From: Casimicrobiaceae bacterium
GTDB taxonomy: Bacteria > Pseudomonadota > Gammaproteobacteria > Burkholderiales > Casimicrobiaceae
Reading direction: 5' to 3'
Assembly: GCA_955652025.1 (NCBI GenBank)
Contig: CATPAO010000110.1
Coordinates: forward strand, 1 to 6,480
DNA length: 6,480 nucleotides
The position numbers and the translations under genes are program-made. Shown here in pieces: positions 1 to 5,121 of this stretch. The notes below the pieces were generated by a model, which was not told the DNA's origin, did not search any database, and worked only from the letters and a program-made list of their open reading frames with translations. The stretch's first letter is position 1; the number at the start of each line of letters is the position of its first letter.

Positions 1-624
1 CGCCGGCGCAGTGCGCAGGCGCACGGATTCCCCCTGCGGCCACAGTGGTTCGACGCCGGCTTGGCGTTGTTCTTCATGATCGTGCTACTCGCCTTCGTGG
101 CGACAATGAACGCCTACGCGCTGGCCGACAATGGCGCCGGCCAAGGCATCCCGATCCCAGTGCTGATTTGGGGCGTGGTGGTGACGAGTCTGGCCTTCAT
201 CGCCAACCGCACACGCTTCGGTCGCTACGTCTACGCAATCGGCGGCAATCCTGAGGCGGCGCTGCTGGTGGGCATCCCGGTCAAGAAGGTGACGCTCAAG
301 CTGTTCCTGCTACTCGCCGTGATGGTCACCGTTGCCTCAATCGTGCAGGTATCGCGCCTGAATGCCGGCACCAATTCACTGGGCACGGGCATGGAGCTGT
401 ATGTGATCGCTGCAGCGGTCATCGGCGGTGTGGCACTGTCGGGCGGCAGCGGCACGGTGCTGGGCTCAGTGCTGGGCGCACTGATCGTGCAATTCCTTGA
501 AAGTGGCATGCTGCTGCTGGACGTGAGCATCGGCTACCGCATGGTCATCATCGGCCAGGTGCTGATCGTGGCCGTTGTCTTCGACGTTCTCTACCGCCGC
601 GCGACTGGGGAACGCGTGACATGA
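1..624 (+). CDS. Sugar ABC transporter permease (3' part, 5' end outside window)
   Basis: This is the inner-membrane permease of a carbohydrate ABC importer of the ribose/xylose type (RbsC/XylH-like, BPD_transp_2 family). The reading frame is open from base 1, so the 207 visible residues are the C-terminal part of a protein usually 320-400 residues long; the TTG at 61 is not the true start. At least five hydrophobic stretches are visible, roughly at visible residues 21-41, 50-68, 100-117, 130-160 and 178-194. Between the second and third lies the cytoplasmic loop [14 protein letters not shown], which in this family precedes the segment that contacts the ATPase. The glycine-rich run [20 protein letters not shown] (visible residues 141-160) is also typical. 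The stop overlaps the start of the ATP-binding gene by ATGA, so the two are translationally coupled. The sugar cannot be told from the permease alone. The family call is firm; the substrate is unknown. Confidence 0.93.
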   Translation, partial: RRRSAQAHGFPLRPQWFDAGLALFFMIVLLAFVATMNAYALADNGAGQGIPIPVLIWGVVVTSLAFIANRTRFGRYVYAIGGNPEAALLVGIPVKKVTLKLFLLLAVMVTVASIVQVSRLNAGTNSLGTGMELYVIAAAVIGGVALSGGSGTVLGSVLGALIVQFLESGMLLLDVSIGYRMVIIGQVLIVAVVFDVLYRRATGERVT

Positions 625-1415
625 GCCGCCACGGTACTTCTTCGCCGCTGATCGAAATGCGCAGCATCCACAAGGCCTTCGGCGGCGTGCACGCTGTCGC
701 GGACGTAAGCCTGACGGTTTATCCCGGCGAGGTAGTCGCGCTGCTTGGTCACAACGGCGCAGGCAAGTCTACGTTGATGAAACTGCTTGCTGGCGCATAC
801 CCGCTCGACAGCGGCGAGGTGCGTGTGGCGGGCAACGTGGCGGCCATCGAGAGCCCGGCCGACTCGCAGCGCCTGGGCATCGAGACCATCTACCAGACCC
901 TGGCGTTGGCCGAGAACCTCGACAGCGTGGCCAACCTGTTCCTCGGGCGCGAGTTGACGACACGTTGGGGCACGCTGGACGAGTATGCGATGGAAAAGGC
1001 CGCGCGCGACGTGTTCCGCCGCCTCAACCCGAATTTCGAGAACATCCGCGTGCCGGTGCGTTCGCTATCGGGCGGGCAGCGCCAGATAGTCGCCATTTCG
1101 CGCGCTCTGCACTTCAACGCACGCGCACTGATCATGGACGAGCCCTGCGCCGCGCTCGGGCCGGAGGAAACGCGCATGGTGCATGACCTCGTACGCAAGT
1201 TGAAAGCGGGCGGCGTTGGCATCTTCCTGATCTCCCACGACATGCCCGACGTGTTCGGCCTTTCCGACCGGCTATCGGTCATGAAGAATGGCAAGACCGT
1301 CGGCACCTACCGCACCGCCGACGTCACCGAAGACGAGGTGCTGGGCATGATCATCGCCGGCAAGAGGGTGACGCGCGTCCCCGAGTGCTTCGCTCCGCCG
1401 AGCAGCGCCGCGTGA
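621..1415 (+). CDS. Sugar ABC transporter ATP-binding protein, single-domain (FrcA-like)
   Basis: This cytoplasmic ATPase of 264 residues powers sugar uptake through the upstream permease. All ABC motifs are present: Walker [10 protein letters not shown] (43-51), Q-loop Gln92, signature LSGGQ (149-153), Walker B ALIMDEP (169-175, with Glu174 as the likely catalytic base) and the switch histidine in ISHD (His206). The protein has one nucleotide-binding domain, unlike RbsA/XylG/MglA, which are about 500 residues with two; it belongs to the single-domain branch seen in FrcA-type importers. The C-terminal segment [20 protein letters not shown] followed by a GMI-x-AGK motif is typical of that branch. 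The usual DEPTAAL reads DEPCAAL here, a small departure next to Walker B. The ATG start overlaps the permease stop, with a GGGGA run about 10 bases upstream as ribosome binding site. No substrate-binding protein gene is visible and no clear terminator follows. Fructose, xylose and ribose are all possible substrates. Confidence 0.95.
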   Translation: MSRHGTSSPLIEMRSIHKAFGGVHAVADVSLTVYPGEVVALLGHNGAGKSTLMKLLAGAYPLDSGEVRVAGNVAAIESPADSQRLGIETIYQTLALAENLDSVANLFLGRELTTRWGTLDEYAMEKAARDVFRRLNPNFENIRVPVRSLSGGQRQIVAISRALHFNARALIMDEPCAALGPEETRMVHDLVRKLKAGGVGIFLISHDMPDVFGLSDRLSVMKNGKTVGTYRTADVTEDEVLGMIIAGKRVTRVPECFAPPSSAA

Positions 1416-1547
1416 TCGATCCGCTGATCAGACTGAACGTCGGCACCTCCCAGAGTCAAGGCGGCGGGCCGTCGGCGACAGGCCAGGCCAAGTCGTGCGA
1501 ACTCAGCAACACCGACCAATCCAGGTCACGAGGACGCGACGGTCTGA

Positions 1548-1700
1548 AGCGGAGTCGACCCGCCGATAGGCCGCATCGTCGTCGGCCCCGCTTCGTGGAT
1601 CGACAAGAGTCTGATCGCGTTCAAGCGGTTCTGTTCGCCGAAGTGCAACAGTGCCCAGAACCGGCTGCGCCACTACGGCTCAGCACTGATTAGCGAATGT
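1548..1700 (+). pseudogene. Possible zinc-finger-like gene remnant
   Basis: The stretch between the ABC operon and the recombination module has no intact gene. One plus-strand frame, open after a TGA at 1545, reads GRIVVGPASWIDKS and then KRFCSPKCNSAQNRLRHYG. The C-x-x-x-C motif within a basic context resembles short zinc-binding tails of plasmid and phage proteins. No start codon lies close upstream, and the frame runs into the antisense end of the truncated integrase near 1690, so if real it is a fragment cut at both ends. I cannot name a family. The alternative is a chance reading frame in GC-rich DNA. Confidence 0.22.
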
Positions 1701-1873
1701 CCCCCTCCTGGTTTTTCCCGGATCGCTGCGACCATGCGCAGAGCGGCGCGACGATTGCGCTCATTCCACTCAAGGTCGATCACGGGGCGCAGTCGCTTGC
1801 CGCGATACCAGATATCGAGCCGGATCTTCCCGCGGTGCTCGGTTACGCCGCCCGAGGCTGATTTTCGACCCAA
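1673..1873 (-). pseudogene. Truncated tyrosine integrase, N-terminal arm-binding domain only
   Basis: The 66-residue frame opens with GRKSASGGVTEHRGKIRLDI and continues WYRGKRLRPVIDLEWNERN. This is the pattern of the N-terminal arm-type DNA-binding domain (DUF3596 class) of phage and island tyrosine integrases, which bind arm sites flanking att. Such integrases are normally 350-420 residues long; here similarity ends after about residue 54 (AAIREK), and an unrelated tail GGGHSLISAEP runs to a TAG. The core-binding and catalytic domains are absent from the window. The start is TTG at 1873, preceded by an AGGGG ribosome-binding run 8 bases away, and it lies inside the end of the excisionase-like gene (31 bp overlap). 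That is the usual xis-int arrangement. The gene is therefore a broken second integrase whose 3' part was removed by a rearrangement near 1690-1715. Confidence 0.7.
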
Positions 1874-2031
1874 CGTTCGTACCCCTGAAGATCCACGGGC
1901 ATATGCCCATCAGGCGCGCGCCGGAATTCGCGACCCTCGGTCCATACGCCCGTCTCGATCTTGCGCGCGATGGCTTTAACCGTGTAACCGACGAGCTCCT
2001 CGAACTTCGGAATGCGGATGTAGCGGGTCAT
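1843..2031 (-). CDS. Excisionase-like small DNA-binding protein
   Basis: The 62-residue protein begins MTRYIRIPKFEELVGYTVKA and continues IARKIETGVWTEGREFRRAP, then DGHMPVDLQGYERWVE. It matches the short excisionase-type winged-helix proteins of prophages and islands, with the helix-turn-helix at about residues 9-30 (FEELVGYTVKAIARKI) and the wing containing the typical GVWTEGREFRRAPDG. Such proteins bend DNA at att sites and drive integrase toward excision. I chose the ATG at 2031: a longer frame extends upstream to 2265 but overlaps the recombinase gene antiparallel in codon use and adds no recognisable sequence. It starts 11 bp after the upstream recombinase stop and overlaps the second integrase start by 31 bp, so all three are probably one transcript. 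No strong ribosome binding site precedes it, which suggests coupling to the upstream gene. Confidence 0.78.
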   Translation of the reverse strand: MTRYIRIPKFEELVGYTVKAIARKIETGVWTEGREFRRAPDGHMPVDLQGYERWVENQPRAA

Positions 2032-2042
2032 CGCAGCGAGCG

Positions 2043-3041
2043 CTATCGGCCGAGATACACCGCGGTAATCTGCTCGCGGTTGTGGCCTAACTCGTGGCTG
2101 ATCGTGAGCCGAGCCTCGCGATCGGTGGCCTTCTGCTTCGGCGTGAGCTGCTCGGCGGTCGGGCCGCCACGCGCCGGGCAGTCCCAACCGGCCCATTCCT
2201 TGTAGCGCGCTTGCGCGTAGTAATGGCGATGCCCATGGAACGCGTGAATGCCGGCCCGCTCGCATTGGTAGCGAAAATGATGCACATAGTCGCGATAGGT
2301 GCGATAGCCTGGCGCGACGAGGCTCTTACTCTTCGCGAGCGTCTTGGCTTCATTGAGGAGCTGCCGTTGCGGCAGGGTGCGGATAGGAATCTCTCGCTCG
2401 CGTCCGCCTTTGGTCCACGAAGCCTTAAGCACTAGGCGATCCCCGCGATCCGCCCACGCTGGGATGATCTTGATCGATTCCTCGCGCCGCAGGCCAAACA
2501 ATGCCTGCAGGCCGAGCGACATGTGAATAAAGAGCTCGGGGATTTGCTGAACCTTGTCCACGTCAAGCTCCTTCGCTTTGCTGACGTTGGTGACGTACAC
2601 CCGATCCGGGATGCGGTAGGCGGCGTTCGATCGGGCGACGACGTTCTCCTTGCCGACTTTCTGCGCCCACCACCGCAGCGCAGACATTCGGTTCTTGATA
2701 GTGCCCGGCAACAGCGCCTCGGCTAGCCAACGCTCGACCAACTTCTCGACATGCTTGGGCTTGAGGCTGTGAGTGTCCATGTGCCGGAAACCCATCTCCT
2801 CGAGCTGATCCGCGATGAGGTCAAGAATGTGTTCCCGGTCGGCCTGGGTGGCGTAGCTGCCATCGCGGTTTCGCCGGCAAAGCTGCTTCAAGTCGTAGTT
2901 CAAATCACGCATCGGTGTCTCCGTGGCGCGTTGATGAGAGGGAACCCGCGGGAGGGCTTCCATAGCCGCAATTTGCTTGAGAACCGCCGGCAGAATGGCC
3001 GGCGGTGGCTTCGGGTCCGCGTTTCGTTTCGGTGGCATCAT
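2043..3041 (-). CDS. Tyrosine recombinase/integrase (Phage_int_SAM_2 + Integrase_1 type)
   Basis: An intact 332-residue site-specific recombinase. The N-terminal SAM-like core-binding domain starts around MRDLNYDLKQLCRRNRDGSY (44-63) and includes LKPKHVEKLVERW and GTIKNRMSALRWWAQKVG. The catalytic domain carries the expected residues: Arg in GLRREES (185/186), a candidate beta-hairpin Lys in WTKGGRERE (211), H-x-x-R at His269-Arg272, His320 in ELGHNREQ, and the nucleophile Tyr329 in the terminal VYLGR. The architecture matches integrases common in islands and ICE-like elements of beta- and gammaproteobacteria. I place the start at ATG 3041, which has GAGG six bases upstream and overlaps the stop of a short upstream frame. 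Many relatives begin at the equivalent of Met44 (ATG at 2912), which also has a GGAG six bases upstream, so the first 43 residues are uncertain. It likely cuts and rejoins att sites with the excisionase-like protein encoded just downstream. Confidence 0.93.
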   Translation of the reverse strand: MMPPKRNADPKPPPAILPAVLKQIAAMEALPRVPSHQRATETPMRDLNYDLKQLCRRNRDGSYATQADREHILDLIADQLEEMGFRHMDTHSLKPKHVEKLVERWLAEALLPGTIKNRMSALRWWAQKVGKENVVARSNAAYRIPDRVYVTNVSKAKELDVDKVQQIPELFIHMSLGLQALFGLRREESIKIIPAWADRGDRLVLKASWTKGGREREIPIRTLPQRQLLNEAKTLAKSKSLVAPGYRTYRDYVHHFRYQCERAGIHAFHGHRHYYAQARYKEWAGWDCPARGGPTAEQLTPKQKATDREARLTISHELGHNREQITAVYLGR

Positions 3042-3112
3042 TCATTTCCTCGTGAGAGCCGTTCAATGGTCCGGTAGAGCGTTTCTGCTTCCTCGATGGT
3101 GTGTGTTGCATG
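3038..3112 (-). other. Short upstream reading frame coupled to the recombinase start, probable gene tail
   Basis: A minus-strand frame of 24 codons, bounded upstream by a TGA at 3113-3115, reads HATHTIEEAETLYRTIERLS and then RGNE before its stop. That stop shares an ATGA overlap with the recombinase ATG at 3041. The composition is protein-like and amphipathic, but there is no ATG, GTG or TTG inside it. It could be the C-terminal tail of a gene whose front was lost, which would explain the coupled start of the recombinase, or it could be chance. No family is recognised. Confidence 0.28.
3042..3050 (-). promoter_or_regulatory. Ribosome binding site supporting the long recombinase start
   Basis: Read on the minus strand, GAGGAAATGA directly precedes the ATG at 3041, giving a good Shine-Dalgarno core (GAGG) six bases from the start. 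It supports the 332-residue form over the shorter start at 2912, although that start also has a GGAG at the same distance. Confidence 0.5.
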
Positions 3113-3131
3113 TCAGGTAAGTGTTTCTGCT
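3069..3131. repeat. Imperfect direct repeat upstream of the recombinase
   Basis: Two copies of a motif of about 20 bp lie 43 bp apart: GTCCGGTAGAGCGTTTCTGCT at 3069-3089 (given here only as landmark) and the related copy at 3112-3131, which begins GTCAGGTAAG and ends TTTCTGCT. They agree at most positions with one single-base gap. They sit 28-90 bp upstream of the recombinase start. That position fits arm-type recombinase or excisionase binding sites, but a small tandem duplication is equally possible. Confidence 0.4.
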
Positions 3132-3248
3132 CGCCTGAGGCGCCGTAGCGACCGGAGGAGGTAGACTGAGCACGGGACACCACTCCCGTTTTGTGCGGTT
3201 GTTTTGCTTCCCGCCGGCGCCGCACGGCGCTTACTCGGCGTCGCCACT

Positions 3249-3418
3249 GCGCTCCCCCGGGGAGCGCTCATCGCGAGAGTCATTAACCCAAGACTCACGG
3301 AGCGCTGTTAAGCGCGTCTCATCGATCCGTTACGCGGATTATTCGGCGAGGAGCGTTGCGCTCCGGGCGTGAGCGCGGCGGCCCAACGCCACATCGTGCG
3401 GGCGAGCTCAAGGCTCGC
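3249..3418. repeat. Cluster of five short perfect hairpins
   Basis: Five perfect inverted repeats follow one another within 170 bp. They are: 3249-3267 (GCGCTCCCC and its complement around one central base); 3302-3315 (GCGCT/AGCGC, loop GTTA); 3324-3338 (ATCCG/CGGAT, loop 5); 3350-3364 (GGAGCG/CGCTCC, loop TTG); and 3402-3418 (GCGAGC/GCTCGC, loop 5). The octamer GGAGCGCT recurs at 3261 and 3299, and GGAGCG again at 3350. No convincing gene covers the region. None of the hairpins is followed by a T-run, so these are not ordinary terminators. Possible roles are recombination or transfer-origin structure, a structured RNA, or repeat debris. Confidence 0.5.
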
Positions 3419-3762
3419 GGCACACGAGCGGCGTCAGGCTGCGCGCGCGGCGCACGCCGCACCGGCGGCGCTCTCGGGGTGGGGCTCAGGGGATGGCCAG
3501 CGACGCCTGCGCCGCTCTGCAGGGGCCACCGAACCGTGACGTACCGACCCCACATCGGCGCAGGATCGGCAGCCGCTTAGGACGCCTTAACGTCCGTGAC
3601 CGAGGCAACGAAACGACATTGCTCGGCCTCTCTCGAAGAACCCGGCGCTCGCGCCAGGCGCGAACATCGGGCCACCCCTCGCGGGATGTCTGCTGAGAGG
3701 TCGCCCCAAGGACGACACACTCTGACTTCGCCGCCTCGGGGACGGTCGTTGCTCCATTCCTC

Positions 3763-3779
3763 GCGTCGTCTGGCGACGC
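3763..3779. repeat. Hairpin, 6-bp perfect stem
   Basis: GCGTCG at 3763-3768 and CGACGC at 3774-3779 form a perfect stem around the loop TCTGG. It lacks a T-run on either side, so it is not a standard terminator. A single such stem could arise by chance in this GC-rich stretch. Confidence 0.35.
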
Positions 3780-3916
3780 CTCACGCAGTCGATGCTGACC
3801 TGTCCCGAAACGCCTTGGAGGCGCGCACGAAGCCATGCGAGTTGACTTCGCGCTCTTCGGTACTACGACTTCTCTTTGCGGCTTGCCTATCTATACGCGG
3901 CCAGCTAACGTGTAAT

Positions 3917-3934
3917 GCGATCCCGATGGATCGC
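3917..3934. repeat. Perfect 7-bp hairpin with CGAT loop
   Basis: GCGATCC at 3917-3923 and GGATCGC at 3928-3934 pair perfectly around the four-base loop CGAT. It lies in the gene-free stretch. It could be an operator, a recombination-site arm or a structured-RNA element. Nothing nearby decides which. Confidence 0.4.
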
Positions 3935-4267
3935 TGCGATAACTACGGGCTTGCCTTCGCCGCTCGCAACGGACGGCCAGGGGTGGCAGCTCCCTGCGCA
4001 ACGTGAGACCGATAAGTACCCTGCCTTGGTTTTGAAATCCAGCCGAAATGCCGAGTAAAACGGGGGGCTTTCGAACTCAGCTTGGCCCCATGAGGACTCG
4101 CCAGTTGTTGGCTGACAACCGGATAAGCCGCGAAAAAGAGAGGGCTTCACTCGCCAGCCGCACATCCGGTGCGACGACCATCGTAATCAGACGGCTCCGC
4201 AGCGCGATAACAAGCAGCGGATCTCGTTCCGCGAAGCGAGCAATCGTGGCGTGGCTGCCAACCGAGA

Positions 4268-4434
4268 CTACCGAGGAGAACCTGACGAAGGCACGACCGT
4301 GAGCTTGGGAGGAAGTTGCACTCCTTTGGGTTTCGCCATCTTTGCAGCGATCTTTTCCAGTAGGAAACGTTCATTGGCAAGGGTGTAAGCCCACCGGCTC
4401 ACCTCTCGCTCGATGTCGTCTTGATCCTGACATC
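4268..4434 (-). pseudogene. Possible 3' fragment of an unrecognised gene
   Basis: A minus-strand frame reads QDQDDIEREVSRWAYTLANE and then RFLLEKIAAKMAKPKGVQLP followed by PKLTVVPSSGSPR, ending at TAG (4268-4270). Composition and charge pattern are those of a real soluble protein, possibly helical over the first 35 residues. There is no ATG; a GTG exists only within it, at the V of REVSR. Upstream the frame turns arginine/proline-rich (HARPRRC) near 4435, exactly where the toxin remnant on the other strand also loses recognisable sequence. A second protein-like minus frame (VGSHATIARFAERDPLLVIA, ending in MGPS at 4077) follows in another register and could be its frameshifted continuation. 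I do not recognise the family. Confidence 0.3.
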
Positions 4435-4440
4435 GCCTAG

Positions 4441-4659
4441 GTCGAGCATGGCGTCTCGGCCACGGGCGGCCGATTCAATCGCAAGCCGCCAGCGAGAGGT
4501 CATTGGCACCGGACGAAGACCGATCCAGGGCGACCGTGTCAGTTCAAGAATGCAGAGACCCTGATTGACGACTTTTTCGACGAAGTGGAACGGGTCTTGG
4601 GTGAGCGCGGGGTGGATACAACGGTCGTCGAAGTGGAAGAAACGCGGAGACCGAAATGA
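4441..4659 (+). pseudogene. TumE/DUF6516-like toxin, C-terminal remnant
   Basis: The frame gives 72 residues: VEHGVSATGGRFNRKPPARG, HWHRTKTDPGRPCQFKNAET, then LIDDFFDEVERVLGERGVDT. This resembles the C-terminal half of TumE-family toxins (DUF6516), with the histidine-rich HWHRT-x-x-DPGRP motif followed by an acidic aromatic helix (LIDDFFDEVERVL). Full-length members of this kind are normally longer, with a preceding strand-rich half ending near a YDN-E/A-H motif. Here the frame meets TAG at 4438-4440, just where YDN is expected before EHGV, and nothing toxin-like is visible further upstream in any plus frame. The toxin is therefore probably dead. Its stop overlaps the antitoxin start (ATGA), the usual layout for this pair. 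The assignment rests on remembered family patterns plus the partner gene. Confidence 0.6.
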
Positions 4660-5033
4660 CCAAGTACAAGGTTCAAAATCGACGCTCGTTACGCGAGGAG
4701 TTGAAGGCGGTGGCACGGCGCGAGCGGCCCGCCCCAGCAGACGCGGCCAAGCCGAGCTTCAATTCAGTCGATGCCGTGGTACGCTTGTTGACCCCGGAAA
4801 ACCGCCAGCTTCTCGCCATCGTTCGGGATCGCAAGCCACAATCGGTTGCCGAACTCGTGGAGATGAGCGGACGGGCACAGCCGAATCTCACGCGCACGCT
4901 GGCGAAGATGGCGACCGCCGGTTTATTCACGATGAAGGCGGTTGGCCGCCGCAAGGCCCCGAGCGTTGCCGTCAAGAAGATCGTCGTCGAGATCGATCCT
5001 TACTCGAATCGTGACTGGCTTGGCGTCGCGTAG
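4656..5033 (+). CDS. HVO_A0114-family winged-helix antitoxin (TumA-like)
   Basis: A 125-residue DNA-binding protein related to the HVO_A0114 / MarR-like family, which serves as antitoxin and autoregulator beside TumE-type toxins. After a basic N-terminal stretch (RRSLREELKAVARRE), the diagnostic segment SFNSVDAVVRLLTPENRQLL (about 34-53) leads into a winged helix: helix 2 KPQSVAELVEMSGRAQ, recognition helix PNLTRTLAKMATAGLF, then a basic wing AVGRRKAPSVAVKK and the acidic tail IVVEIDPYSNRDWLGVA. Length and motif order match the family. The ATG overlaps the toxin stop and has GGAG six bases upstream. It looks intact although its toxin is truncated, so it may persist as a stand-alone repressor. 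Such antitoxins usually bind their own operon promoter, which here appears to have been lost with the toxin's front half. Confidence 0.82.
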   Translation: MTKYKVQNRRSLREELKAVARRERPAPADAAKPSFNSVDAVVRLLTPENRQLLAIVRDRKPQSVAELVEMSGRAQPNLTRTLAKMATAGLFTMKAVGRRKAPSVAVKKIVVEIDPYSNRDWLGVA

Positions 5034-5121
5034 CGTGACCAAATCCGTGGCCAAATCGTAGGTTTTCAGGGGGTCGTAGGGGCTATTTCCCTATACGCTT
5101 GATTTTGGATCCGCCCGCATC
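5034..5121. other. Short intergenic region with a weak hairpin and a near repeat
   Basis: Between the antitoxin and the cyclase gene lies a near-duplicate GACCAAATC (5037-5045) and GGCCAAATC (5049-5057), 12 bp apart. A weak hairpin TAGGG/CCCTA with a seven-base loop follows (5077-5093). No clear promoter, T-run terminator or strong ribosome binding site for the cyclase start can be picked out by eye. Confidence 0.3.

Larger units (their letters stand above)
3113..4076. other. Long stretch without a convincing gene
   Basis: All six frames contain only short, overlapping, arginine/proline-rich frames typical of GC-rich non-coding DNA. None shows a recognisable domain, and no frame is preferred over the others. 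The left part carries the hairpin cluster. Further hairpins lie at 3763-3779 (GCGTCG/CGACGC, loop TCTGG) and 3917-3934. I see no tRNA, no CRISPR-type regular repeats and no transposase remnant. Small pieces of decayed genes cannot be excluded. Confidence 0.55.

Noticed and set aside
1412..1429. TGATC/GATCA inverted repeat at the end of the ATPase gene as a terminator.
   Set aside because: The stem is only five base pairs and no T-run follows.
1681..1700. TTAGCGAATGTCCCC as a possible insertion-sequence end.
   Set aside because: No inverted partner and no transposase remnant occur in the window, so it cannot be supported from sequence alone.
2032..2265. Longer version of the excisionase-like frame starting at 2265.
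   Set aside because: The added 78 residues are arginine-rich shadow sequence of the recombinase gene, while recognisable excisionase sequence starts exactly at the ATG at 2031.
3307..3387. Matches to integron attC core motifs (GTTAAGC at 3307 and GCCCAAC at 3381).
   Set aside because: The two cores occur in the wrong order on either strand for one attC site, and no integron-type integrase or cassette is present. The recombinase here is of another family.
3200..4000. CRISPR array.
   Set aside because: No evenly spaced repeats are present; the inverted repeats differ in sequence and spacing, and no cas gene is seen.
4060..4085. TTTCGAAC near 4069 resembling a tRNA T-loop.
   Set aside because: No acceptor stem, anticodon arm or D-arm can be built around it on either strand.
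4399..4716. Minus-strand open frame of 105 codons.
   Set aside because: It lies antisense to the toxin remnant, whose plus-strand frame has the family motifs, so the minus frame is probably a shadow.
4565..5014. Plus-strand open frame of 149 codons overlapping the toxin and antitoxin.
   Set aside because: It is out of register with both recognisable proteins and shows low-complexity, arginine/glycine-rich sequence.
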